A stretch of DNA of 64,000 nt from an uncultured Flavobacteriaceae bacterium (GCA_943788165.1 CALSPF010000002.1:310001-374000), one strand, 5' to 3'. Numbered from the stretch's first letter, positions 51,695 through 60,830 are shown. Program-made: numbers and translations. The notes: generated by a model from the sequence alone, not told the origin.

Positions 51695-52627
51695 ATGAGC
51701 ACGAATAATAACCCTCTTTTAAATTCCAACTTAGCCAAAATAATAGATCTTGTCTCTAAGGCTAATCCTCTTCAAAAAAAGAAAATACTCTCTTACGTTT
51801 CTAATCAAGATGAAAAGTACTTCTTGTTTGCAGAAAATTTAAGTAAAACAATAATTGAAGATTTTTTGACAACAGAAAAGGAACAAATCGATGCCGCCGC
51901 CGCCTACAATAAAATGTGTATGGACTTTCTGAAAGAGCAAATTAGATTTAAAAAAACTGGTGTTTATCGAATTGATGATGCAGCTATTGCAAATGAAGAA
52001 GTATATAGCGATCCTCTCGTAATGCGATATTATATGGTCGGCCTACTAATTTCTTATATGTTTTGGCCAAATCACTACCAATTATTTCAATTTTTCAAAA
52101 CACATTTACCCGTAAATGAACCTAAATCATATCTTGAAGTTGGTGTTGGACATGGCCTTTTTAGTTCGACAATGTTAAAAACATATCCTAATATTCAAGC
52201 CACATGTGTTGATATTAGTGAAACGTCAATTAAAACCGCCAAGGAAGTATTACAATCGTTTTATGTAAACACAAAAAACATAGACTATGTTCTTGGAGAT
52301 TTTTTCACAGTAGATATAAACAAGAAATTTGATTTCATTATAATGGGAGAAGTTTTAGAGCATGTTAATGATGCTTATGGGTTTATGCGACGAGCAAAAG
52401 AATTTTTAAAAGAAGATGGTAGAATATACATGTCTACCGCAGCAAATTCTCCGGCTTTAGATCATGTATATCATTTTCACAATGAAAAAGAAATTACTGA
52501 TTTACTTGATCAAACAGGTTTCCTTGTTGAAGATGATTTAGTTTTACCAGCTGATGACATTCCAAAAGAATTATGGGAACAAGAACTAGTTACGCTTAAT
52601 TATTGCTGCATTCTTAAACACAAATAA
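51695..52627 (+). CDS. Class I SAM-dependent methyltransferase
   Basis: This 310-residue protein has the SAM-binding motif YLEVGVGHGLFSSTML, the acidic motif CVDISETSIKTA and post-motif region FDFIIMGEVLEHVNDAYG. The N-terminal 120 residues are helical and unassigned. In this locus it may methylate the sugar or an acyl side chain, for example an O-methyl group on a glycerate-derived acyl unit. It is four bases after pseG and three before the PIG-L remnant. Family is firm; substrate unknown. Confidence 0.82.
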   Translation: MSTNNNPLLNSNLAKIIDLVSKANPLQKKKILSYVSNQDEKYFLFAENLSKTIIEDFLTTEKEQIDAAAAYNKMCMDFLKEQIRFKKTGVYRIDDAAIANEEVYSDPLVMRYYMVGLLISYMFWPNHYQLFQFFKTHLPVNEPKSYLEVGVGHGLFSSTMLKTYPNIQATCVDISETSIKTAKEVLQSFYVNTKNIDYVLGDFFTVDINKKFDFIIMGEVLEHVNDAYGFMRRAKEFLKEDGRIYMSTAANSPALDHVYHFHNEKEITDLLDQTGFLVEDDLVLPADDIPKELWEQELVTLNYCCILKHK

Positions 52628-52629
52628 TT

Positions 52630-52932
52630 ATGTCAAGAGTTTTAATTATTGCAGCTCATCCAGATGATGAAAATATAGCCTTTGGAGCGACCATAAGAAA
52701 TTTTGTTGATCAAGGTCGTCAAGTTGAATTATCAACCTTTACATATATTGAAGGAGCAAGGAATGAGATGAGTATTAACAGGAATTGCCTATTGGAAAAA
52801 ACAGCAAAAACACTCCGGATGAGTAATTACATAGTTGGTAATTTCCTCTACAATGCATTGGATGGGATTCTATCTTTAGGTGTTGTCAAATTTATTGAAG
52901 AAAGAATTCATCATGACGTAAAGATTTTTTAA
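52630..52932 (+). pseudogene. Truncated PIG-L-like deacetylase
   Basis: This 100-residue ORF starts exactly like a PIG-L/LmbE N-deacetylase: AAHPDDENIAFGATI carries the zinc-binding HPDDE. Family members are about 220-260 residues. Here the frame ends after VKFIEERIHHDVKIF, before the segment that gives the other zinc ligand His. The next gene starts 17 bases later, so the lost part is not found downstream. It is probably a remnant after a deletion, or a very short and non-catalytic form. Confidence 0.75.
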
Positions 52933-52949
52933 AAATAAAACTAAAAATC

Positions 52950-54770
52950 ATGGATAGTGAATTACGCTCAAAATTTAAAGATATTGGAAAGGTTCCAAGT
53001 TATATGAGTTACCTGGGGTTAAACAATGAAATTGAAAAGCTCAAACCTTCGATTGAAAAGGAAAGGATTAAAATTTCCTTTTTAAGGAACTATACTGTTG
53101 AACCTATTCTTCCTATACTGAAATGCGAATTATTTAAGTCAGGCTTTTTAGCCGAATTTTATCTGAGTGATTTTGACACCATTGCTTCTGAGACACTAAA
53201 TACAGAGAATGATTTTTATGATTTTAATTCAGACTTAATCATTCTTACCCAATGGCTTAGGTTATTATCTGAAAAAATCACTTCTTCATTATTTAAAATG
53301 TCTGAAAAAGAAAGAGAAGATGAAACATTAAGAATAATAAATCAGTTTAGATTATTCTTAAATGGAATTCGCGCCAATTGTGATACCCCCATAATAATCA
53401 ATAATTTTCCCTTACCCAAGCATGTCGTTTTGGGTATTTTAGATCATCAAACAGATTATTCAGAACGTAAATGGTACAATAAATTAAATGAATCATTAAT
53501 TGAATTATGCCAAGAAATACCAAATGTTTATTGTTTAAATTTAGAAGCTATTTTTAATTCTGTGGGGATTGAAAATGCTTTTGAATCAAGAAAATGGGAA
53601 TCGTCCAAATCACCGTTCACTTTTTCTGCTTTATTGCCATTGGCCAAAGAATACGATAAATACATGCGAGCAATTTTTGGAAAAACAAAAAAATGCTTGA
53701 TTCTAGATTGTGATAACACATTATGGGGAGGCGTTATTGGAGAGGATGGAATTGATGGAATTAAAATTGGCGGAACCTACCCGGGCAGCTCGTTTCAATT
53801 CTTCCAGCAACAAATCTTAAACCTGAATCATAGAGGGATAATATTAGCAGTATGTAGTAAAAATAATGAACAAGATGTTATTGATGTTTTTGAAAATCAC
53901 GAGCAAATGAAATTACGTCTTTCTGATTTTATTAGTTTTAAGGTTAACTGGGAAGATAAAGCAACAAATATTCAATCAATTGCGAACGAACTTAATATAG
54001 GATTGGATAGTATCGTTTTTATGGACGATAGCGAATTTGAATGTGATTGGGTTTCCACTCAGTTACCAGAAGTAACAGTTTTACATTTGGAAGGGGAACC
54101 AGTTAACTATTCTAGTAGATTATTTGAAGAGGGGTATTTTGATTCGTTATCTTATATAGAAGCAGATAAAAATAAAACGGACATGTATAAAGCGGAAGCC
54201 AAGCGGAAGCAACTCCATTCGAATGCAAATTCTTATGAAGAATATTTAAAAAGCTTAGATTTACATGTAAATATTGAAAAAGGGAATAAAAAAAATGTAG
54301 ATAGAATTTCCCAGCTAACGCAAAAAACGAATCAGTTCAATTTAACGACAAAAAGATATACACCTGGACAGATAGAGGAGTTAATTCACAATAACGACTA
54401 CGATATTTTCACAATGCAAGCTTATGACAAAGTAGCTGATTTAGGGATAATTGCCTCTTCAATCATTTTACATCAAGATGAATATTCAGTAATTGATTCA
54501 TTGATGATGTCATGCAGAGCTCTAGGTAGAGGTTTAGAAAATGCCTTTTTAACTTATATAATCGAATCATCGAAAAAGAGGAATAAAAAAAGAATAAGAG
54601 GTGTGTACATTCCAACAAATAAAAACAAACAAACAGAAGATTTTTATAAGAAAAATAACCTGAAAAGAGTAGATCAAATTGAAAAACAAATAATTTGGGA
54701 ATTAGACTTAACTGAAAACACTTCAAAAAATTATCCAAACTGGATAACTATAAACGCAAACAATAATTAA
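52950..54770 (+). CDS. FkbH-like HAD phosphatase/acyltransferase
   Basis: This 606-residue protein is of the FkbH/HAD-IIIC family. The N-terminal 240 residues look like the SGNH-like part; the HAD motif is LDCDNTLWGGVIGEDG (D253 and D255); FMDDSEFECDWVS is HAD motif IV. The C-terminal part (about 420-595) is GNAT-like, including FTMQAYDKVADLGII. Characterised FkbH enzymes take 1,3-bisphosphoglycerate, remove phosphate and load D-glyceryl on an acyl carrier protein. An ACP gene follows one base later, which makes a glyceryl-ACP or related acyl-ACP likely here. Full length for the family. Confidence 0.87.
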   Translation: MDSELRSKFKDIGKVPSYMSYLGLNNEIEKLKPSIEKERIKISFLRNYTVEPILPILKCELFKSGFLAEFYLSDFDTIASETLNTENDFYDFNSDLIILTQWLRLLSEKITSSLFKMSEKEREDETLRIINQFRLFLNGIRANCDTPIIINNFPLPKHVVLGILDHQTDYSERKWYNKLNESLIELCQEIPNVYCLNLEAIFNSVGIENAFESRKWESSKSPFTFSALLPLAKEYDKYMRAIFGKTKKCLILDCDNTLWGGVIGEDGIDGIKIGGTYPGSSFQFFQQQILNLNHRGIILAVCSKNNEQDVIDVFENHEQMKLRLSDFISFKVNWEDKATNIQSIANELNIGLDSIVFMDDSEFECDWVSTQLPEVTVLHLEGEPVNYSSRLFEEGYFDSLSYIEADKNKTDMYKAEAKRKQLHSNANSYEEYLKSLDLHVNIEKGNKKNVDRISQLTQKTNQFNLTTKRYTPGQIEELIHNNDYDIFTMQAYDKVADLGIIASSIILHQDEYSVIDSLMMSCRALGRGLENAFLTYIIESSKKRNKKRIRGVYIPTNKNKQTEDFYKKNNLKRVDQIEKQIIWELDLTENTSKNYPNWITINANNN

Positions 54771-54771
54771 A

Positions 54772-55011
54772 ATGACAAATCAAGACAAATTAAAACAAAT
54801 TTTAGCCAGTGTATTTAATATAACGGTAGAAGAAATCACAAATGATTCCTCCCCTGATACGATCGAAAACTGGGATTCACTCAATCATTTAAATTTAGTT
54901 TTGGCTTTAGAAGAAGAATTCGAAATTAATTTCACCGAAGAACAAACAGTTGAAATTTTGAATTATGAACTTTTAGTCATCACGCTAAGGGAACAAGGAA
55001 TAGACATATAA
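54772..55011 (+). CDS. Acyl carrier protein
   Basis: This 79-residue acyl carrier protein has the phosphopantetheine site ENWDSLNHLNLV, S36 in DSL. Acidic helix II and III segments (LALEEEFEINFTEEQ) follow. It is one base after the FkbH-like gene and overlaps the ligase start by one base (TAATG). It most probably carries the acyl unit made by FkbH or the ligase. Confidence 0.9.
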   Translation: MTNQDKLKQILASVFNITVEEITNDSSPDTIENWDSLNHLNLVLALEEEFEINFTEEQTVEILNYELLVITLREQGIDI

Positions 55012-56390
55012 TGAGTAAAATTGAACTCTCTTTAGCTAAAACTCCATCCATCACCGAGGTTTTTTCCCGCATGGAAGCAAACAAAGATTTGATTGCTCTT
55101 TTTTGGGAAGGAAAAAAGTACAGTTATGCAACTCTCTTTGAAAAAATAGCATACTGGGACAAAGTTCTCCAGGAAAACCAAATTGAACAAGGAACAATAT
55201 GTGCTTTTCAAGGCGATTATTCCCCAATGGTTTGTGGCTTGATTTTTTCTCTAATTAAAAAAGGGGCAATATTAGTTCCTTTTACAGACGAAATTTCAAA
55301 TGAGATAGATTCTTTTTTAGAGATAAGTTGCGCAGAAATTTTTGTAAAATTTTCAAAAGACGATACTTATTCTATTTCAAAGGTTAATCCAGTAAGTACA
55401 AATCCCTTGATTTCTAAATTTTTAGAGACTAAGCATCCAGGTTTAATAGTTTTTACCTCTGGATCAACGGGAAAACCTAAAGGGATACTTCATGATTGTG
55501 AATATGTAATGAGCAAGTTTGTCGTTGAACGACAAGGTTGGAAAACAGTATTGTTTTTACTCATGGATCATTTTGGAGGATTCAATACCTTATTGAGTAC
55601 TTTCGCTTATTTAGGTACAGGTATCTGTGTTCCAAATAGAACACCTCATGATGTTGCAAAAGCGATTCAAGATGGTAAGGCAAATTTATTACCGACCACT
55701 CCAACCTTTCTCAATTTGATGATCGCCAATAAGATTGAAAAGTTTTATGATTTAAGTTCAATGGAGTTAATTTCTTATGGAACGGAACTTATGTCACAAA
55801 CCACACTTGAACAAGTGAATAAAATGTTTCCTAAGGTAAGAGTCAAACAAACCTACGGATTGTCAGAACAAGGCGTTTTACATTCAAAATCTGAAAAGAA
55901 TGACTCTACCTGGCTTAAAGTTGGAGGACCAGGATTTGAAACTAAAATCATAGACAATATACTTTGGATAAAGTCAAAATCAAATATGGTTGGTTATTTG
56001 AATGCTCCAAATCCATTTGATAAAGATGGTTGGCTTTGTACAGGAGATGAAGTTGAGGTAAATGGAGAATATATTAGATTCAAGGGTAGAAAAACAGAAA
56101 TAATTAATGTTGGAGGGAAAAAAGTGTATCCAATTGAAGTAGAAAATATTTTATTAAAAGTAGAAAATGTCAAAGATGCTTCAGTGTTTGCGAAATCACA
56201 TGAAATAATGGGACAAATTGTACACGCCAATATAACGACAAATAAAGAAACCGATAATATGAGTTTAATCCGTGAATTACGTGTTTTTTGCAATGCTAAT
56301 TTGCCTCGATATAAAGTCCCTGTTAAATTTAATATTTCAGTTAAAGATGATTTGCATAATGCTAGATTTAAAAAATCTAGAAACTTGTAA
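55011..56390 (+). CDS. AMP-dependent acyl ligase
   Basis: This 459-residue adenylate-forming enzyme has the P-loop FTSGSTGKPKGILHD, the motif YGLSEQG, the hinge region LCTGDEVEVNGEYIRFKGRKTEIINVGGKKVYP and a C-terminal domain ending NARFKKSRNL in place of the usual catalytic GK motif region. It would activate a carboxylic acid with ATP and load it on CoA or on the neighbouring ACP. The protein is slightly short for the family (about 500). The gene overlaps ACP by one base and probably works with it. Confidence 0.85.
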   Translation: MSKIELSLAKTPSITEVFSRMEANKDLIALFWEGKKYSYATLFEKIAYWDKVLQENQIEQGTICAFQGDYSPMVCGLIFSLIKKGAILVPFTDEISNEIDSFLEISCAEIFVKFSKDDTYSISKVNPVSTNPLISKFLETKHPGLIVFTSGSTGKPKGILHDCEYVMSKFVVERQGWKTVLFLLMDHFGGFNTLLSTFAYLGTGICVPNRTPHDVAKAIQDGKANLLPTTPTFLNLMIANKIEKFYDLSSMELISYGTELMSQTTLEQVNKMFPKVRVKQTYGLSEQGVLHSKSEKNDSTWLKVGGPGFETKIIDNILWIKSKSNMVGYLNAPNPFDKDGWLCTGDEVEVNGEYIRFKGRKTEIINVGGKKVYPIEVENILLKVENVKDASVFAKSHEIMGQIVHANITTNKETDNMSLIRELRVFCNANLPRYKVPVKFNISVKDDLHNARFKKSRNL

Positions 56391-56402
56391 AAAAAATAGG
56401 GT

Positions 56403-56936
56403 ATGATTAGAATGATTGCTTTAAAAAAAGATCACATGGAATTGCTTCTCAAGTGGAGAAAACAAGCCAGAGTCAAAGATGCAATGCTAACTGAGGTAAA
56501 TCATTCGCTTGAAAAACAATTTGAGTGGTACAATTCAATTCGTAATGATCCATCTAAAAAATATTGGCTAATTACCTTTGAAGAAAAACCTATTGGGGTA
56601 ATTAACTTAAGTGAAATAGATCAAGTAAATAATAAATGCTCGGCAGGCTTTTTAATAGGAGAAGAATCCTTTTCCTCCCTTGGAGCGATTGTTTTACCTG
56701 CTTTATACAATTATATTTTTAAGAAAAGAGGGTTTCTTAAAGTCTATGGATCTGTGGTTTCAAGCAATAAAACGATTTTAAAAATTCATGAAATACATGG
56801 GTATAGACAAATAGGGTATTATGAAAAGCACATTTTGAAAAACAATGAATATATTGATATTATTCTTGTGGAATTAATGGCTGAAAACTGGTTAAGTAAA
56901 AAGAAATTTGCTTCATATGAAGCAGAATGGGATTAA
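56403..56936 (+). CDS. PseH-like N-acyltransferase (GNAT)
   Basis: This 177-residue GNAT closely resembles PseH: LLLKWRKQARVKDAMLTEVNHSLEKQFEWYNSI at the start matches the WRN-pattern of UDP-4-amino-4,6-dideoxy-N-acetyl-altrosamine N-acetyltransferases. SSNKTILKIHEIHGYRQIGYYEKHI forms the C-terminal GNAT motif. PseH acetylates the 4-amino group made by PseC. As it sits right after the acyl ligase and before a second ACP, its acyl donor may be an acyl-ACP or acyl-CoA other than acetyl-CoA. This is a better PseH candidate than the GNAT at 44715. Confidence 0.8.
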   Translation: MIRMIALKKDHMELLLKWRKQARVKDAMLTEVNHSLEKQFEWYNSIRNDPSKKYWLITFEEKPIGVINLSEIDQVNNKCSAGFLIGEESFSSLGAIVLPALYNYIFKKRGFLKVYGSVVSSNKTILKIHEIHGYRQIGYYEKHILKNNEYIDIILVELMAENWLSKKKFASYEAEWD

Positions 56937-56952
56937 TTTTAAAAATATAAAA

Positions 56953-57246
56953 ATGAATAACAACGAAGCATACGAACTTATTGATGGTGTAGTGAAAAAT
57001 TTAGTAGCCTCTGATGCTATTAATACAATAGATGGATTTGACGAACAAACAATTGTTCTGGGAAATGGATCCGTTTTAGATTCAATTAGTTTTATTACGT
57101 TCATAACAGATATTGAGGATAAACTCCAAGAAGTGACGGGTAAAGAGCTTTATTTAGTATTAAATGAAATAAATAATTTTAACGTAGACAATCCAAACTT
57201 AACAGTTGGAGGATTAGCAACTTATTTAGCTACATTGAGTAAATAA
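56953..57246 (+). CDS. Second acyl carrier protein-like protein
   Basis: This 97-residue protein has NGSVLDSISFITFITDIEDKL, an ACP helix-II pattern with phosphopantetheine Ser S44 in DSI. The ORF track opens at 56908, within the upstream GNAT gene; the ATG at 56953 gives a normal ACP length and leaves a 16-base gap, so it is chosen. The sequence is more divergent than the first ACP. It is likely the carrier for the condensing and reducing enzymes that follow. Confidence 0.8.
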   Translation: MNNNEAYELIDGVVKNLVASDAINTIDGFDEQTIVLGNGSVLDSISFITFITDIEDKLQEVTGKELYLVLNEINNFNVDNPNLTVGGLATYLATLSK

Positions 57247-57257
57247 TTAAATTTCGA

Positions 57258-57959
57258 ATGGTAATATTAATTACAGGAACAAGTAAAGGATTAGGGAGGT
57301 ATTTAGCAGAATACTACTTGAAAAAAACGCACACCGTTATTGGTTGCAGTTTGTCAGCAAATGTCATTATGCACCCCTCTTATCATCACACTCAATTAGA
57401 TTTGAGCAATGAATCCAATGTGCGTTCTTGGGTCAATTCTGTTCGTAAAAAATTTCAGACTATAGATGTACTAATTTGTAACGCAGCAATTGTTAGTTCC
57501 GCTTTATTTTTAACCTTAACTCCAGGAAATTTAATGGAATCATTTTTAAAGACGAATGTTGCTGGAGTCTTTTATATTTTACGTGAAGTATCTAAACAAA
57601 TGATCAAGCAAAAAAGGGGAAGAATAATTGCAATATCTTCGATTACGACTGCAACACATCAAGAAGGAACATCTGTTTATTCAGCGACTAAATGTGCAGT
57701 CAATGAATTGATTAAAATACTTGCTAAAGAAGTTTCCTCCAGTAATATAACATGTAATGTTATTGCCCCGGGGATGATGAAAACAAATGCAAGCGAAGAA
57801 TTGGCTAAGAAACTTGAGTGGGAAAAAGAAATGTTACAAAAACAAACTATTCAAAGGGTTATTCTAAAAGAAGAAGTAGCCCATGTGTCAGATTTTTTAA
57901 TTTCTCCTAGAAGTTCAAGTATAACTGGGCAAGTCATTTATCTAGGATTATCAAATTAA
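57258..57959 (+). CDS. SDR-family 3-ketoacyl reductase-like protein
   Basis: This 233-residue classical SDR has ITGTSKGLGRYLAEYY, ICNAAIV, SISSITT with catalytic Ser and YSATK with the YxxxK pair, and ends ITGQVIYLGLSN. It is FabG-like and probably reduces a beta-keto or keto acyl thioester on the second ACP, which lies 11 bases upstream. A sugar substrate is also possible. Confidence 0.82.
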   Translation: MVILITGTSKGLGRYLAEYYLKKTHTVIGCSLSANVIMHPSYHHTQLDLSNESNVRSWVNSVRKKFQTIDVLICNAAIVSSALFLTLTPGNLMESFLKTNVAGVFYILREVSKQMIKQKRGRIIAISSITTATHQEGTSVYSATKCAVNELIKILAKEVSSSNITCNVIAPGMMKTNASEELAKKLEWEKEMLQKQTIQRVILKEEVAHVSDFLISPRSSSITGQVIYLGLSN

Positions 57960-57966
57960 TTGTTTC

Positions 57967-58620
57967 ATGCAAAGAAGAGAAGTTTACATAAACGAAGATT
58001 TCAAAATTATCACCCTCATTACAGGAACGTTAAAGCAAAACTGTTTTATAATTAAACATTTAAATTCCTCTGAGATTATTTTAATTGATCCGGGTGATGA
58101 TGAGGACAGTATTCTTAAAATAATAAAAGAAGAAGGAAATCTTTTAAAACATGTATATCTTACCCATGCCCATTATGATCACGTGGGAGCCGTAAAAAAA
58201 ATTGTTGATCATTATAACATTCCCTATTATATTCATTCTGCTGATTTGAAGTTATTAAAAAGAGCTTCGCTTTATTCAATTAGCATGGAGAATAGAGACA
58301 TCCCTTTTTCAGACAACTATCAATTTTATGATACAGAAATGATTTTATGGGTTGATAAGAGAATTGAGATTATTCCTGTACCTGGTCACACACCTGGAAG
58401 TGTTGCAATTAAGATTGACGATTTAATTTTTTCTGGAGATTTAATTTTGATGAACTCAGATGACATAACTAAATTGCCTGGACATAACGTTGATCAGAGT
58501 AAAAAATCAATTGAATTTTTAGTTCAAAATGTCCAAGAAGATTCAATTTTTTTTTTGGGCCATGGGAAAAACGCTAAATTTTCTGTTATCACGAACCACT
58601 TAAGCAAACTAAATAAATAA
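57967..58620 (+). CDS. MBL-fold metallohydrolase (glyoxalase II-like)
   Basis: This 217-residue metallo-beta-lactamase-fold enzyme has the zinc motif THAHYDHVG, the later His in VPGHTPGS, Asp in FSGDLI and a His in LGHGK, so both zinc sites appear present. Relatives hydrolyse thioesters such as hydroxyacylglutathione or acyl-CoA/ACP. Within this module a thioesterase or editing role on acyl-ACP is a reasonable inference. Gaps to its neighbours are seven and one bases. Confidence 0.82.
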   Translation: MQRREVYINEDFKIITLITGTLKQNCFIIKHLNSSEIILIDPGDDEDSILKIIKEEGNLLKHVYLTHAHYDHVGAVKKIVDHYNIPYYIHSADLKLLKRASLYSISMENRDIPFSDNYQFYDTEMILWVDKRIEIIPVPGHTPGSVAIKIDDLIFSGDLILMNSDDITKLPGHNVDQSKKSIEFLVQNVQEDSIFFLGHGKNAKFSVITNHLSKLNK

Positions 58621-58621
58621 G

Positions 58622-59617
58622 ATGGAATTAGATTACGGGATTGGAATATTAGGGGTGGGTAAATATTTGCCGAAAGATGAGAAAACAAATGCTCAGCTGG
58701 AAAAATCTACTAAAATTCCAGCATCAGAAATAGAACAAAAAACAGGAATAATAACGAGGAGGATAGCTGCTGAAAATGAGGTTGCTTCCCAGATGTCTGC
58801 TACGGCGGCTAGGTTGGCAATTAAATCTGCCGGAATAGACTCCTCTCAAATTGGTTTAATTGTCACATGCACATTTACAGGTGATTATGTATATCCAGCG
58901 GTATCATGTAAGATACAAGAACTGATTGGTGCAAAAAATGCAGGAGCATTTGATATAATGGCAAATTGTACTGGCTTTCAAGTTGGTTTGGGAGTTGTTT
59001 CTGATAAAATGAAATTAGATTCTTCGATTAAATATTCATTATTAATTGGGAGTGCATTGCAGTCTCCTTTTATTGATTGGACGGATGGAGGTTCTTCCAT
59101 CTATTTTGGAGATGGAGTTGGGGCTGTCGTTCTAGGTCAGGTTGAAAAAGGATATGGTATTATATCAAATGAAATAAAGAGTAATGGTAGAGTTTTTGAT
59201 TCTGTTCGCCTCAGGGGTGGTGGATCAAGCTTTCCTTTAAGAGAAAAGAATATAAATCAAAACCTTCAGTATTATGAGTTAGACGGTTTAGAGGTATGGA
59301 AGCAAGTAATTCAGCACCAACCCAAGGTTATGAAAGACTCTTTGTCAAAAATAAATAAAACCTTAGATGATGTTGATTTTTTCATTTTTCACCAAGCAAA
59401 TCTTCGGCTAATTGAGTTTTTAATGAAGCGTATGAAGAAACCAATGTCTATGACATATACCAATATGGAAAAATATGGGAACACAGCAGACGCATCACAG
59501 GCAATTGCCTTGGCAGAAGCCTACGAACTTGGAAAGTTCAAGAAAAACGATTTGATATTAGTCACTGGTGTTGGAGCTGGTTTTATCTTTGGATCTACAA
59601 TAATAAAGTGGCATTAA
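58622..59617 (+). CDS. KAS III-like 3-oxoacyl-ACP synthase (FabH-like)
   Basis: This 331-residue thiolase-fold condensing enzyme has the catalytic Cys C116 in IMANCTGFQVG, His in FIFHQANLRLIE and Asn in MEKYGNTADASQAIAL, the C-H-N triad of KAS III. It would extend an acyl starter with malonyl-ACP. As a copy outside a fatty-acid gene cluster and next to ACP and ketoreductase genes, it probably makes a short 3-oxoacyl chain for sugar decoration. Length is standard. Confidence 0.88.
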   Translation: MELDYGIGILGVGKYLPKDEKTNAQLEKSTKIPASEIEQKTGIITRRIAAENEVASQMSATAARLAIKSAGIDSSQIGLIVTCTFTGDYVYPAVSCKIQELIGAKNAGAFDIMANCTGFQVGLGVVSDKMKLDSSIKYSLLIGSALQSPFIDWTDGGSSIYFGDGVGAVVLGQVEKGYGIISNEIKSNGRVFDSVRLRGGGSSFPLREKNINQNLQYYELDGLEVWKQVIQHQPKVMKDSLSKINKTLDDVDFFIFHQANLRLIEFLMKRMKKPMSMTYTNMEKYGNTADASQAIALAEAYELGKFKKNDLILVTGVGAGFIFGSTIIKWH

Positions 59618-59627
59618 ATAATACAAG

Positions 59628-60803
59628 ATGGAATTTGAAGACATTAAAGTAGGTAAGATTGAGCGATTTTCACATCAAATCACTAAAGGGGAGGTAGATA
59701 GATTTGCTGAGCTAACAGGCGACTTTAACCCTATTCATGTAGACACTGAATACGCATTAAAAACAAATTTTGGAAAAAGAGTTGTTCATGGAATGCTCAC
59801 TTCTTCTTTTATTTCTACAATGATTGGAATGCGTATACCTGGTAAAGGGTCACTCTGGTTGTCGCAGACATTAAACTTTATTAATCCAACATTTATTGGC
59901 GATACAATTGAGGTTAGTGCAGAAGTCATAAATGTATTTAAATCAACAAGGACTTTTAAACTTAAAATAGCAATAACGAATCAAGACAATAAGCAGCTGG
60001 TTCATGGAGAAGCTGTGGTTAAAATGTTAGAATTAAAAAAAACAAAAAAAAAACAGATGACAAATAATATCGTTTTAATTACAGGAGGTAATAGAGGAAT
60101 TGGAGCAGCTACAGCAAAACAATTGGTGAAGGAAGGTTATTTTGTCATTATAAATTACAAAAGTCAATCTGAATATGCAGACCAACTAGTAAAGGAATTA
60201 AATAAAGAAAACGTAAATTCTGTTGCTGTTCAAGCTGATATTTCACGTTTTCATGAAGTCAATGAGCTTTTTAATCATGTGGAAGAAACACATGGAAAAA
60301 TACTCAAAGTAGTCCATTGTGCCTCCCCACTGCCAGTTCCAACCCCTTTTTTAGAAACAGAATGGGAAGATTTTGAACTGCATCATAACACACAAGTACA
60401 TGGAGCATATAACTTATCAAAAAGAGCTCTTCCAAATATGATTCAAGAAAAACAAGGATCAATTGTTAATTTGGGTACAATATTTACAGACGGTACTCCT
60501 CCAGCGCAACAATCTCCTTACATTTCTTCAAAGGCTTCATTAACTTCATTAACCAAAACATTAGCCGTAGAATATGGTTCTAAAGGGATACGTTTTAATG
60601 TGGTCAATCCAGGAATGACGCATACTCAAATGTTGTCTGGAATTCCAGATAAAGTAAAACTAGTCACAAAAATGAATACACCATTAAAAAGTTTAGCAGA
60701 ACCTGAAGATATAGCGAATACCATAGCGTTTTTAATAAGCGATAAAGCGGGGCATATTACAGGAGAAACTATTCGAGTTTGTGGAGGAATATTTATGAGC
60801 TAA
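59628..60803 (+). CDS. Fusion: MaoC-like dehydratase plus ketoreductase (SDR)
   Basis: This 391-residue ORF has a MaoC hotdog domain (about 1-140: GDFNPIHVD and VVHGMLTSSF, the hydratase-2 motif) followed by a FabG-like SDR (about 145-391: ITGGNRGIGAATAKQL, SPYISSKASL with YxxxK, ITGETIRVCGG). Such activities interconvert 3-oxo-, 3-hydroxy- and enoyl-acyl thioesters. The joint is an A8-C-A10 tract (60035-60053) just before an in-frame ATG at 60057 that would be a natural SDR start, so it may be two genes joined by the loss of a stop or a sequence slip. Either way both activities are encoded. Confidence 0.83.
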   Translation: MEFEDIKVGKIERFSHQITKGEVDRFAELTGDFNPIHVDTEYALKTNFGKRVVHGMLTSSFISTMIGMRIPGKGSLWLSQTLNFINPTFIGDTIEVSAEVINVFKSTRTFKLKIAITNQDNKQLVHGEAVVKMLELKKTKKKQMTNNIVLITGGNRGIGAATAKQLVKEGYFVIINYKSQSEYADQLVKELNKENVNSVAVQADISRFHEVNELFNHVEETHGKILKVVHCASPLPVPTPFLETEWEDFELHHNTQVHGAYNLSKRALPNMIQEKQGSIVNLGTIFTDGTPPAQQSPYISSKASLTSLTKTLAVEYGSKGIRFNVVNPGMTHTQMLSGIPDKVKLVTKMNTPLKSLAEPEDIANTIAFLISDKAGHITGETIRVCGGIFMS

Positions 60804-60830
60804 ATAGAGTTAGCATTTGAAAATATAAAA

